NCBI GenBank assembly: GCA_902778255.1
Contig: CACYXD010000006.1
Span: 1-64,000 of the forward strand
DNA from: an uncultured Prevotellaceae bacterium
GTDB lineage: Bacteria; Bacteroidota; Bacteroidia; Bacteroidales; Bacteroidaceae
Reading direction: 5' to 3'
DNA: 64,000 nucleotides
The notes beneath the pieces are model-generated. The model was not told the DNA's origin. It was given only the letters and a program-made list of their open reading frames with translations, and made no database searches. Both the position numbers and the translations under genes were made by a program. Shown here piece after piece: positions 13,260 through 21,751 of this stretch. Numbering within the stretch: position 1 is the first letter of the stretch; every line of letters begins with the position of its first letter.

Positions 13260-16200
13260 ATGAAGAGTTTTCAGAAAGCACGATTTATTGTATTTGTTTT
13301 AGCCATTGTTTTCAGTTTTGTGGCGTCGGCTGCCCCTATTGTAGGAAAGGTAACCGACGCCGGAACGGGTGAGGCTATCATTGGCGCAACGATTTTCGAT
13401 GCACGCAGTCAGGTAGGAGTGATAACGGATGCCGAGGGTAACTTCCGCATCGATGTGGCGACGTTTCCTTCGGAGCTGAAGGTGAGCTATGTGGGTTACG
13501 AAGCGAAGACTATCCGCTTGAAGGACGACGACAAGAATGTGGTTATATCGCTGAAGGAGGAAGATCATCATTTGAATGAGGTTGTAGTGGTGGGCTATGG
13601 CACGCAGAAGCGCACGCAGCTCACGGGTAGTGTGACGAAAGTAAAGGCCGACATTTTTGAGATTTCGCAGGCACCTACGCTTGATGGTGCCCTGAGTGGA
13701 CAGGTGGCTGGCCTTAACGTGACGGCCAGCAGCGGTCAGCCGGGTGCCGACAGTCATATCCGCATCCGTGGCGGCAACTCGGTAAACGCCTCCAACGAAC
13801 CGCTCTATGTCATCGATGGCTTTATTTATTTCAAGGATGCCAACAATAACTCTACGGGTTTGGGCGGCATCGAGGGCAGCCTCAATCCGCTGGCCACCAT
13901 CAACCCCAACGATATAGAGAGTGTGGAGGTGCTGAAGGATGTCTCAGCAACTGCTATCTACGGCTCGCGCGGTGCCAACGGCGTTATTCTTATCACCACG
14001 AAGAAGGGTCAGCACGGCGACCAACAGGCACATATCAACTATACTTATAATATAGGTGCGAGCAACATCAGCAAGAAGTTGGATTTACTCAACGCCTCAG
14101 AATGGGCACAGTTTCAGAAGGACTATTGGAGCAACAAGGGCGGCTATACCGACGCAGAGATTGCTGTCCTCGGCAAGGGTACCGACTGGCAGGATGCCGT
14201 GCTGCGTACTGCCGTTCAGCAAAGCCACGAGTTGAGCATCACGGGCGGCAGCGACAAGAGCCGCTACGCCTTCTCGGCCAACTATACCGACCAAGATGGA
14301 ATCCTGCTAAACTCTGGTTTCGAGCGTTATAACTTCCACACTAACGTGGAGTGGGAATTGAAGAAGGACTTGAAGTTTGGTGTCAACGCCACCTACGGCC
14401 GCTCGAAGCAGCAGGGCTTGACTACTACCGAGGAACAGGTCTTTAATTCATCGCCTTATTCGGCTGGCATCACCAACAGCTTTGTCTATGCCCTGCTGAT
14501 GCCCCCCGTTGTCAGCGTCTATCATGCTGATGGCTCCTACAACTTCAACAACCCCTATGAGTACGCCTACTTTGCCATTGGTGACCAGTCGGCTAATCCT
14601 GTTTACGACCTTCAGGAGAGCGTGGCCGAGAACATCAACAACTACCTGCTCTCTAACGTCTGGGCGAGTTACCGCATTGGCGACCTGACGCTGAAGGCCA
14701 CCGTCGGTTTGAACAGCGAGAAGCTGACACAGAACTACTTCTCGGGTGCCTATACCTCATTAGGTTTGGCCACGCAGGGCATCGGTGGTACGGGTAATCG
14801 TCAGACCGATGTGTGGCAGCAGGAGTACACCGCCTCTTATAGCCGTAACTTGGGTGATCAGCATTTCATCGATGCCCTCGTAGGCTACACCCGTCAGACC
14901 TCAACCTCTACGCACAGCAATATCCGTACGAATCATTTTACCAACGAGACACTGAAGCAGTATAATCTGGGCGACGGTTCAGGTATCTACACGCCACAGA
15001 CGGGCATCTCGGAGTCAAAACTTAATTCTGTTATTGCCCGCGTGAACTATACGTTGCTGGATCGCTACAACGCCACCGCCACTTTCCGCGCCGACAACTC
15101 CAGTCGCTTCTCCAAGAATCACCGTTGGGGCTACTTCCCCTCGCTGGGTCTGTCGTGGAATGTTGATCAGGAGTCGTTCTTCTCCCCCCTCACCTCTCCC
15201 CTCTCCCCCCTGTCCTATCTGAAGGTGCGCCTCTCGGGCGGTCTGGTGGGCAATCAGGAGATTCCCGACTATGCTTTCTCGACCTCCTATGCTACGGGTA
15301 GCTACGGTGGTTCCAGCAGCTATGCCAAGCAGAACACGTCGAACGACAATCTGAAGTGGGAGACTACCGCGTCGTATAACCTCGGCTTCGACCTCGGTCT
15401 ATTGAAGAACCGTGTGAACATCGTCTTCGATGCCTACTACAAGAAGACCAGCGACCTGCTCCTGGTGGTGCCTATGGGCTTTGCCAGCGGTGTTACCTCG
15501 CAACTGCAGAACGTGGGCAACGTGGTGAACAAGGGCGTGGAGTTATCTGTCAGCGCCAACCTGATTCAGCGCAAAAACCTCTTTTGGGGTATTAGCGCCA
15601 ATGCCGCCTACAACAAGAACGAGATTACTGATATGGGCTCAACGAACGACGTCATCCAGGGTTCCGACAAACAGCAGATACTGCGCCGTGGCGAGTCTCT
15701 CGGAGCTTTCTATGGCTTGCAGTTCGTAGGTATCGTGCAGAGTAATGAAGATGTATCCAAGCTACCCACCATCAACGGACAGACACCCCAGCCGGGCGAC
15801 CTGAAGTTTGCCGATACCAATAACGACAACAAGATTGACGGCAATGACCGCGTTATCCTGGGTAGCACCCAGCCCGACCTTATTTATGGTTTCTCTACGC
15901 AGTTGCGCTACGGCAACTTCGACCTCTCTGCATCGTTCGCCGGCAGCTATGGCAACAAACTCTACAATGCCCTGCAGCGTTGCTTGGAGCAGACAACCGA
16001 TTCTTACAATGTGCTCGCCACCGTGAAGAACTCATGGACTCCACAGAACGGCAGTAATGCGCTTCCCCTGGCCAGCACCGTCCGCCCCTTCGACTATATC
16101 GATAGCCGTTATGTGCAGAATGCCAGCTATCTGAAGTTGCGCAACTTGACCATCGGATACAATTTAAAAATTAAAGAATTAAAAAATGTAAGAATTGAAG

Positions 16201-16343
16201 GCATCCGCCTCTACGCCACCGCCACGAACCTCTTCACCATCACCCCCTACAAGGGCTATGATCCTGAGGTGAGCAGCGGTACCGACACAGGCGCCTATCC
16301 GGCCTCGCGCACCTTCACCTTCGGCGTGAATGTAACGTTGTGA
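13260..16343 (+). CDS. SusC/RagA-family TonB-linked outer-membrane transporter
   Basis: A 1027-residue outer-membrane transporter. A signal peptide is followed by a carboxypeptidase-like domain (PIVGKVTDAGTGEAIIGATI, about 25-110), the SusC TonB/plug entry (LNEVVVVGYGTQKRTQLTGS), plug (IRIRGGNSVNASNEPLYVID) and a barrel ending TFGVNVTL. SusC proteins import ligands caught by a SusD lipoprotein. Its SusD partner is not adjacent: an M6 protease gene intervenes and SusD (18230) has its own promoter. Both carry the sulfur-type operator, so I infer a sulfur-containing substrate, perhaps peptides. Two low-complexity stretches (near residues 643-652 and 968-980) come from in-frame repeat tracts. Confidence 0.92.
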   Translation: MKSFQKARFIVFVLAIVFSFVASAAPIVGKVTDAGTGEAIIGATIFDARSQVGVITDAEGNFRIDVATFPSELKVSYVGYEAKTIRLKDDDKNVVISLKEEDHHLNEVVVVGYGTQKRTQLTGSVTKVKADIFEISQAPTLDGALSGQVAGLNVTASSGQPGADSHIRIRGGNSVNASNEPLYVIDGFIYFKDANNNSTGLGGIEGSLNPLATINPNDIESVEVLKDVSATAIYGSRGANGVILITTKKGQHGDQQAHINYTYNIGASNISKKLDLLNASEWAQFQKDYWSNKGGYTDAEIAVLGKGTDWQDAVLRTAVQQSHELSITGGSDKSRYAFSANYTDQDGILLNSGFERYNFHTNVEWELKKDLKFGVNATYGRSKQQGLTTTEEQVFNSSPYSAGITNSFVYALLMPPVVSVYHADGSYNFNNPYEYAYFAIGDQSANPVYDLQESVAENINNYLLSNVWASYRIGDLTLKATVGLNSEKLTQNYFSGAYTSLGLATQGIGGTGNRQTDVWQQEYTASYSRNLGDQHFIDALVGYTRQTSTSTHSNIRTNHFTNETLKQYNLGDGSGIYTPQTGISESKLNSVIARVNYTLLDRYNATATFRADNSSRFSKNHRWGYFPSLGLSWNVDQESFFSPLTSPLSPLSYLKVRLSGGLVGNQEIPDYAFSTSYATGSYGGSSSYAKQNTSNDNLKWETTASYNLGFDLGLLKNRVNIVFDAYYKKTSDLLLVVPMGFASGVTSQLQNVGNVVNKGVELSVSANLIQRKNLFWGISANAAYNKNEITDMGSTNDVIQGSDKQQILRRGESLGAFYGLQFVGIVQSNEDVSKLPTINGQTPQPGDLKFADTNNDNKIDGNDRVILGSTQPDLIYGFSTQLRYGNFDLSASFAGSYGNKLYNALQRCLEQTTDSYNVLATVKNSWTPQNGSNALPLASTVRPFDYIDSRYVQNASYLKLRNLTIGYNLKIKELKNVRIEGIRLYATATNLFTITPYKGYDPEVSSGTDTGAYPASRTFTFGVNVTL
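15184..15212 (+). repeat. in-frame C/T 7-bp-period tract in SusC
   Basis: Units such as CCTCTCC encode SPLTSPLSPLS between ESFF and YLKVRLSGG, where relatives have a short ordinary loop. Confidence 0.75.
16161..16200 (+). repeat. in-frame A/T-rich tract in SusC
   Basis: AATTAAAG/AATTAAAA-type units encode LKIKELKNVRIEG near the C-terminus. The very low G+C content stands out from the flanking barrel sequence. Confidence 0.65.
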
Positions 16344-16367
16344 TGTTATTAAAATACCATAATTGCT

Positions 16368-16398
16368 TTTGTTTATTTCTCTTTTTTTAGTATCTTTG
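16368..16398 (+). promoter_or_regulatory. promoter of the M6 protease gene
   Basis: -33 TTTG (16368-16371), 19-bp spacer, -7 TATCTTTG (16391-16398). There is no ATACC-N8-GGTAT operator. The longer ORF start at 16363 lies upstream of this promoter and is rejected. Confidence 0.7.
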
Positions 16399-16440
16399 CA
16401 AACAGATTTGTGGATTGAAAGTAATACTGAAAAGAAATAT

Positions 16441-17949
16441 ATGAGAAAAATATTGTTGCTGACCGTTGCTGCTTTGATGGCAGTCACAAGTGTTCAAGCA
16501 CAGCGCAGGGGTTGTATTCATCGTAGCGCCACGACGCGGGCAAGCAGTTCGTACATACTGCCTGAGCCATACGACTTCGACGCGCAGAAGACGTACCGCG
16601 TGCCCGTGGTGCTGTTCTCGTTCAACGACCTGGACTTCTCGATGGACAATCCCGCGGCGTACTACGACCGCCTCTTTAACGAGAAGGGGTTCAACGAGGG
16701 CATGGGACAGGGCTGCGTGGCCGACTACTTCCGCGACCAGTCGGCAGGCCGCCTGAACCTGGCATTCGACATCTACGGCCCCGTGAAGATTGACATAAGA
16801 GCGCGTAGCCACGTCTATTACGACGATGGCTGGGAGGATATGGGTAAAGCCCTCGAGCTGTTGCCGGAAACCACCGATGCCGACTTCAGCGTCTACGACT
16901 GGAACGGCGATGGTAAAGCCAACGAGGTGGTATTCGTTGCCGCCGGCCTGATTGGCAACACGATGAATGGGACTAATTATCTGGTGCCGGGCTCCTACTT
17001 CCAGATTCCGAACACGACATTGCCCGGCGGCGTTGACTACTACTACTACAGTCTCGTCTGCGAGCGCATACATGGCGACTTTCTCAGCGGCATAGGGACC
17101 ATCGCCCACGAGTTCAGCCACAGCCTCGGACTGCCCGACCTCTATCCCTTCGGCTCCGGCACCGCCTTCTCTACCGTCGATGAGTGGGACCTGATGGACG
17201 GCGGCAATTTTACTAACTACGGCTGGTGTCCGCCTAACTTCAGCGCGATGGAAAAGATGTACCTGGGCTGGGCGATGCCCGAGGAACTGACGGAACCCGC
17301 CACCATCGAGGGCATGAAACCCCTGAGCGAGGGCGGCAAGACCTATCTGGTGCGCAGCACTGGCAACAGCGACGAGTACTATCTTTTGGAGAACCGCCGG
17401 CAGACGGGCTGGGACTACGGTTGTCCAGGCAACGGGCTGCTCATCTTCCACGTCGATTTCGATAAGACTGCGTGGCGGGAGAATTATGTGAACACCGACA
17501 TACAAGACCGCTACAGCCTGTTCCATGCCTCGGGCAAGGACTTCCGCGCCTGGTGCCCGCAGAACAATGGCAAGGACCTTACCCGATGGACCGAGGACAA
17601 CTGGCTGCGCAGCAAATATCTCAGCACCTCGGCCTATCCCTACACCGACCCCGAGACGCAGGCGGTCAACAACAGCCTGACGGATGAGTCGTCGCCCGCT
17701 GCCACGCTCTTCACCGCCGCTGCCGACGGTCGCAAGTTCATGGGCAAGCCCATCACCAACATCCAGCAGGCAGCCGACGGCACCGTCTCCTTCGACTTTA
17801 TGAAGGGTGATGATACGGGCATCGAAACGATGTCTGATGTTAGCAGTAAGATGTCTGATCTGTGGTACACTATTGACGGACGCCGCCTCGTGGGCAAACC
17901 AACCTCGAAAGGCTTGTATATCCATCGCTCCGCCGTGGTTGCCATGTGA
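16441..17949 (+). CDS. secreted M6-family metalloprotease (immune-inhibitor-A-like)
   Basis: A 502-residue secreted zinc protease. A signal peptide (about 1-20) is followed by the catalytic domain with the metzincin-type motif HEFSHSLGLPD (near residue 220) and a following WDLMDGG turn. The C-terminal WYTIDGRRLVGKPTSKGLYI is a short domain common on secreted Prevotella proteins and may act in sorting. It lies between SusC and SusD with its own promoter, so it probably feeds peptides to that transporter. A 7-bp repeat tract (17829-17863) encodes MSDVSSKMSDL just before the C-terminal domain. Confidence 0.9.
   Translation: MRKILLLTVAALMAVTSVQAQRRGCIHRSATTRASSSYILPEPYDFDAQKTYRVPVVLFSFNDLDFSMDNPAAYYDRLFNEKGFNEGMGQGCVADYFRDQSAGRLNLAFDIYGPVKIDIRARSHVYYDDGWEDMGKALELLPETTDADFSVYDWNGDGKANEVVFVAAGLIGNTMNGTNYLVPGSYFQIPNTTLPGGVDYYYYSLVCERIHGDFLSGIGTIAHEFSHSLGLPDLYPFGSGTAFSTVDEWDLMDGGNFTNYGWCPPNFSAMEKMYLGWAMPEELTEPATIEGMKPLSEGGKTYLVRSTGNSDEYYLLENRRQTGWDYGCPGNGLLIFHVDFDKTAWRENYVNTDIQDRYSLFHASGKDFRAWCPQNNGKDLTRWTEDNWLRSKYLSTSAYPYTDPETQAVNNSLTDESSPAATLFTAAADGRKFMGKPITNIQQAADGTVSFDFMKGDDTGIETMSDVSSKMSDLWYTIDGRRLVGKPTSKGLYIHRSAVVAM
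17829..17863 (+). repeat. in-frame GATGTCT-type tract in the M6 protease
   Basis: Five 7-mers (GATGTCT, GATGTTA, then related forms) between catalytic and C-terminal domains. Confidence 0.75.
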
Positions 17950-17997
17950 CTTCAATCTTTTAGCCAGCCAGTTTAATTTCCTCAAAAAAAGTGATGT

Positions 17998-18022
17998 GGC
18001 TTCACGTTTTGTACGTGAAGCC
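17998..18022. repeat. hairpin GGCTTCACGT / ACGTGAAGCC
   Basis: Perfect 10-bp stem with a 5-nt loop after the protease gene. An A-run lies upstream, but there is no close T-tract on the plus strand. Possibly a terminator; otherwise an mRNA 3' end structure. The rest of 17950-18082 shows nothing I recognise. Confidence 0.6.
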
Positions 18023-18083
18023 TCTCCTGCAGCTATTCGTTTTTGCCCTTAAAAGTGTAGAAAAACGGGCAAAGATGACGGCT

Positions 18084-18154
18084 ATGCCAAATGTTTGGTA
18101 TGCAGAATGCCATGAAAAGGCGATTGTACACCTCGCAGAATCGCCGTACCTTTG
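18084..18154 (+). promoter_or_regulatory. operator and promoter of SusD
   Basis: ATGCC-N8-GGTAT (18084-18101) with N8 AAATGTTT, then AGAATGCCA, -33 region GCGATTGT, -7 box TACCTTTG (18147-18154), exactly 50 bp below GGTAT. The leader is about 75 nt. Confidence 0.8.
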
Positions 18155-18229
18155 CACCGTGAAAAGTTCACAACTCGATAAACAACAACAAAACATAGTA
18201 TTAATTAAAGGTAAAAGGAGATTTTCAGT

Positions 18230-19888
18230 ATGAAAAAGAAGCAATTACTTTTTGCAGTTCTTGTGGCAGCAGCCACAGCAACGGGCTTCACAGCCTGCTC
18301 AAGTGACAGTGATGACAGCGCAAACAATAGCGGTGGTAACCAAATAGACGAGACGAACGTGGTGAACAATGACGCCTCGGCCCTCTCGCTCGTAAACGGT
18401 GTGTATAGTCATTGGCAGCCACTTTCGTCTTCGTTCTCGTTTATTATTGAGCTGAACTCTAACAAACTTATCTCGTTTGAGGGTGCCGAGAGCAAGGAAG
18501 GTCCTCTGAACAGTCGTTTCGAGCAGGAGCCTACAACATGGTATCAAGTAAAGATTTTCAACCACTTGTTGCTGGGTATCGCTCAGGATAACGAGGCTAT
18601 CACTACCGTCAGCAATTCGCTGAAGTTGAACAAAGTGACGCAGAACGGTTACAACGCAGCCGTGGGTAAGGCAAAGTTCTTGCGCGCCCTGGCTTATTTG
18701 AAGTTGGCTCAGCTGTGGGGTGAGGTGCCCGTATTTACAGAGGAAGGCGGTTCAACCACTGAGCGTCAGAGCATTGATAAGGTGTTTGAACAGATTGTCA
18801 AGGACTTGACCGATGCCGAGGAACTGTTGCTCGACTATAGCGGCGACCCCCGCGTGCCCTCAAAGCAGGCTGCTCAGGCATTGTTGGCACGTACCTATCT
18901 GGTATGGGGTGACAATCCTCTGACAGCAGAGCAAGTGAAGGCTATTGCTGACACGCAGACTGATCCTGAGTTCACCACGACACCTGCCCGTTTGCAGAAG
19001 GCCATAGAGTATGCTGATAAAGTGATTAGTAGTGGTCGTCTGGCTCTTGACCCCGACTTCTCAAAACTCTTCGGACGAGAGTATGAGAGCAACAAGCGCA
19101 ATACCAATGAGCACCTCTTCACCATCGCTCACGACGGTGACAAGCTGGATGCTCAGGGCAACCACCAGACACACTGCTCATGGACCTATCCTTTCCTGAA
19201 CGGTGAGAATGGCAACGGCTATAAGCAGAACCATACTGAGGTGGCCGATGATGACCTGTACGACAACTGGAAGCGCGAGCAGCCTAACGACAAGCGCTTG
19301 GCAGAGACTTACTTCATCGAGGTGAAGAATCCCGAGACAGGTCTTATACACCACTATTACTCTCCCGTCTATACTCCTGTTAACGGTAAGGGCGTTGATC
19401 AGAGCTATGAAAACTCTGAGAATCTGGAAATCAAGCAAAACAGCGTGGACCGCATCGAGATTCGCTATGCTGAGGTGCTGCTCATCAAGGCTGAGGCTCT
19501 CGTACAGTTAGGTCGCAACCAAGAGGCTGCCGAGCCCTTCAACCAGCTGCGCCGTCGTGCCGGCATTGCCGAAGTTAGCGCGCCCACCTTCGACCAGATC
19601 AAGCGTGAGTGGGACTATGAGTTCACCTACGAGCAGTTCTCTGTGCTGAACTCTTACCGCTGGAAGAACCTCATCAGCAGCGTGCAGCAGGTGAAGAACT
19701 ACAAGCACTTTGCCGATGACTGGAAGGAGAAGCAGACCTTCACCGCCGATCAGGAGGCTTACTTCCAGAAGGTGCACAACCACCTCGTAGCCAAGTACAA
19801 TAATGTGCGCGGTAAACACTACCGTCAGCCAATCCCCAACGGCCTGCAGGGTGAGGATCTCGGCATAGCACAGAACCCAGGCTATTAA
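18230..19888 (+). CDS. SusD/RagB-family surface lipoprotein
   Basis: A 552-residue lipoprotein. The signal peptide ends at the lipobox FTACS. The SusD fold follows: AKFLRALAYLKLAQLWGEVP (near 145), TPR-like helices, and VDRIEIRYAEVLLIKAEALV near 405, a strong family mark. SusD proteins sit on the cell surface and deliver ligand to SusC. Its SusC partner is probably the 13260 gene, separated by the protease. It has its own promoter with the sulfur-type operator rather than read-through from SusC. A hairpin terminator follows at 19911. Confidence 0.92.
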   Translation: MKKKQLLFAVLVAAATATGFTACSSDSDDSANNSGGNQIDETNVVNNDASALSLVNGVYSHWQPLSSSFSFIIELNSNKLISFEGAESKEGPLNSRFEQEPTTWYQVKIFNHLLLGIAQDNEAITTVSNSLKLNKVTQNGYNAAVGKAKFLRALAYLKLAQLWGEVPVFTEEGGSTTERQSIDKVFEQIVKDLTDAEELLLDYSGDPRVPSKQAAQALLARTYLVWGDNPLTAEQVKAIADTQTDPEFTTTPARLQKAIEYADKVISSGRLALDPDFSKLFGREYESNKRNTNEHLFTIAHDGDKLDAQGNHQTHCSWTYPFLNGENGNGYKQNHTEVADDDLYDNWKREQPNDKRLAETYFIEVKNPETGLIHHYYSPVYTPVNGKGVDQSYENSENLEIKQNSVDRIEIRYAEVLLIKAEALVQLGRNQEAAEPFNQLRRRAGIAEVSAPTFDQIKREWDYEFTYEQFSVLNSYRWKNLISSVQQVKNYKHFADDWKEKQTFTADQEAYFQKVHNHLVAKYNNVRGKHYRQPIPNGLQGEDLGIAQNPGY

Positions 19889-19910
19889 TCAACTGCATAT
19901 CTTATCCAAG

Positions 19911-19951
19911 TGAGGACTGGTAAAACCTTTTATGCCAGCCCTCATTTCTTT
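19911..19951 (+). terminator. terminator of SusD
   Basis: TGAGGACTGG pairs with CCAGCCCTCA (one mismatch) around a 14-nt loop, followed by TTTCTTT. Confidence 0.7.
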
Positions 19952-20131
19952 ATGAGAAAGAATATGAGAAAAGACGTTATGCCATTCAGCATCTTTGTGA
20001 TGAGTGCCATCGGCAATAAAAAAATAATGGGCACGCTCCTGAAGGGTGACGAGCCTAGGGCTCAAGGGCGACGAGGACGGAGCGGAAGGCCGACGAACCG
20101 GCAGCTCCGAGGTCACGAACTGGCAGCTTGA
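19952..20131 (+). CDS. small hypothetical ORF, doubtful
   Basis: A 59-codon frame starting ATG (MRKNMRKDVMPFSIFVMSAI) with an Arg/Gly-rich second half. I recognise no family. The G/C-rich second half (20041-20128) has recurring GACGAG/GGCAGC words and looks like a repeat rather than coding sequence. No -7 box lies close upstream and the frame overlaps the SusD terminator region. The gene may not be real. Confidence 0.15.
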   Translation: MRKNMRKDVMPFSIFVMSAIGNKKIMGTLLKGDEPRAQGRRGRSGRPTNRQLRGHELAA

Positions 20132-20156
20132 TGATTATAAAGTGCCACTTTACGAT

Positions 20157-20266
20157 TCTAAGTATAGGACTAATTTTTCTAAGTATACCATTTTGCACAC
20201 GTAACTACCATACTTACGTATCGTAACTCCTATACTTACGCCCCATAACTGCCATAGTTGTGACGT
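20157..20266 (+). repeat. degenerate 22-bp tandem array
   Basis: Three clear units at 20201, 20223 and 20245 share GTAACT-like starts and a CATACTTACG-like middle. Two weaker units (CTAAGTATA-type) precede them at 21-22-bp spacing. It lies between SusD and the SDR gene. Confidence 0.65.
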
Positions 20267-20320
20267 GTAACAGAGCAGCGTGCTCGTGCAGTTTTTTGCA
20301 AGACCCACCCCAATCTTACT

Positions 20321-20576
20321 GAAATGCCTTTGTATAAAGGGAATGCAGAAAACAAACACTCCCCCCAACACCCACCCCAACACCCCGCCTAACACTCCCC
20401 CCGACACTAACCCCTCTCATCTTTTTCAAGTATCTCTTCGTGCATCAATTCTTAGTGTCCAACTTTTTTAATTTTGCCTTTCCTTTTATAACCGAAGGGT
20501 GGGTGTTGGGGTTACTCCTGGGGTGAGTGTTGGGGTTAGTGTTAGAATCCTGATTTCCTTTATATAAAGGCATTTC
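20321..20576. repeat. inverted pair of CCTTTATATAAAGG elements with (AACACTCCC)-type repeats
   Basis: GAAATGCCTTTGTATAAAGG (20321-20340) faces its near-exact reverse complement CCTTTATATAAAGGCATTTC (20557-20576). Next to each lies a C-rich array of about 12-bp units (AACACTCCCCCC type) pointing inward. Read as protein the units give NTPP/NTHP repeats in both copies, but the frames are short. Nothing else is recognisable between 20132 and 20763. Confidence 0.7.
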
Positions 20577-20763
20577 CAGAGATTTGGGGCTAGTGTTGCC
20601 GCAAAACAAAAAAAATACCATTTTGTAAAACGATAAAGATTTTTGTGCTAATCCATTCTGCAATCAAAAAGATTTTGTATCTTTACACTTGTATTTCGCT
20701 GATTTGGGTTGTCAGTTTTACGTCAAAGATGACAAACTACGACATACAACATATCAAAAAAAA

Positions 20764-20804
20764 CAAAAAATAAAGAGGTCTCTTCAAAACTGTGAAGAGA
20801 CCTC
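20764..20804 (-). terminator. terminator of the first SDR gene
   Basis: Perfect 11-bp stem GAGGTCTCTTC / GAAGAGACCTC, followed on the minus strand by TTTATTTTTT. Confidence 0.9.
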
Positions 20805-20827
20805 CTTACGTCAATTATCTTGTTTAT

Positions 20828-21538
20828 TTAGTCTTCCTTGACAATAGGATAGAGTTCGATGAACTCGCCCTGATGGTTCTGGCCGTCGTTGATGAGGTCG
20901 GCGAACTTCGCGCCTACGGTCTCGATGTCGTGGAAGCCAGGCAGAGCCATGTTGCCATTCAGGTCGGTGGTGGTGGGACCTGGGTGTACGGAGAAGACCT
21001 CTACAGGCGTGTTGGCCTGCTGGAACTCGATGGCCATCACACCCATCATCGCGTTCTGAGCCGCCTTGCTGGCAACATAAGCCAGAGGATGCCAGTAGGG
21101 ACTGATTTCTGAGGGAACGGTGACGTTGGCGATGCGACCCTCGTTCTTGGTGATCAGTGGCAGGAGTGCCTTAGTGAGGGCGAAGGTGCCGATGAAATTC
21201 ACGTCGAGCGTCTCCTTGATGTCGCTGAGTTCGGTGTGCTCGCTGTTGACGCTCATGTCGCCAGGGATGCCTGCATTGTTGACCAGCAGAGACAGACCTG
21301 CGTATTTCTCGTTGAGTTCCTTGGATGCCTGCTCGATGCTGTTGAGGTTGCGCAACTCAACGCTCACCCATCCCAGCACATTGACACCAGCCTGTTTCAA
21401 CTCGCTGATGGCCTTCTCGGCACGCTCAGCATCGCGTGCGCCAATGATCACCTGCCAGCCACTCAAGCCGAGGTGCTTGGCAATTCCGAAACCGATGCCT
21501 TTGTTGGCACCCGTCACAAAAACAATCTTTTCTTTCAT
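20828..21538 (-). CDS. short-chain dehydrogenase/reductase, copy 1
   Basis: A 236-residue classical SDR. It has the cofactor loop TGANKGIGFGIAKHLG, the NNAG motif (LLVNNAGIPGDMSV) and the catalytic Tyr-x-x-x-Lys (YVASKAAQNAMMG). It is probably a cytosolic NADPH-dependent carbonyl reductase of unknown substrate. The start at 21538 is preferred over the longer frame (21589), which overlaps the -7 box (21579-21586). It is a close paralogue of the gene at 25952, and the two bracket the lipoprotein/TonB/symporter unit. A sulfur-type operator sits only 27 bp from its -7 box rather than 50. Confidence 0.93.
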   Translation of the reverse strand: MKEKIVFVTGANKGIGFGIAKHLGLSGWQVIIGARDAERAEKAISELKQAGVNVLGWVSVELRNLNSIEQASKELNEKYAGLSLLVNNAGIPGDMSVNSEHTELSDIKETLDVNFIGTFALTKALLPLITKNEGRIANVTVPSEISPYWHPLAYVASKAAQNAMMGVMAIEFQQANTPVEVFSVHPGPTTTDLNGNMALPGFHDIETVGAKFADLINDGQNHQGEFIELYPIVKED

Positions 21539-21578
21539 ATCCTTACCTAATAATTTATATATGTTCGTATTTTGGCTG

Positions 21579-21626
21579 CAAAAGTACAATTATTTTTTGG
21601 AAAAGAGAATACCATTTATGTGGTAT
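21579..21626 (-). promoter_or_regulatory. SDR copy 1 promoter with close-set operator
   Basis: -7 box TACTTTTG (21579-21586, minus). The dyad ATACC-N8-GGTAT (21609-21626) has its near half 27 bp away and overlaps the -33 region, which suits repression. Confidence 0.6.
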
Positions 21627-21648
21627 TTACAAGGGAAAAAAACTGGCT

Positions 21649-21719
21649 ATGCCAAACGTTTGGTATGCAGAATGCCACGAAGAGGCGATTGTGAGAGTGC
21701 GCAAAAGGCAGTAATTTTG
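21649..21719 (+). promoter_or_regulatory. operator and promoter of the lipoprotein/TonB/symporter unit
   Basis: ATGCC-N8-GGTAT (21649-21666) with N8 AAACGTTT, AGAATGCCA, GCGATTGTG and -7 TAATTTTG (21712-21719), 50 bp below GGTAT. Confidence 0.8.
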
Positions 21720-21751
21720 CACTCGATAAACTTTTAAAACAAAGTAAGAAT

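Noticed and set aside
16387-17985. 532-codon frame antisense to the M6 protease
   Set aside because: It is long only because of codon bias in the protease gene. The plus strand has HExxH, a signal peptide and a promoter; the minus frame has none.
20280-20471. NTPP-repeat small protein
   Set aside because: The frame arises from C-rich satellite units. It lacks a convincing start signal and has a mirrored copy on the other strand.
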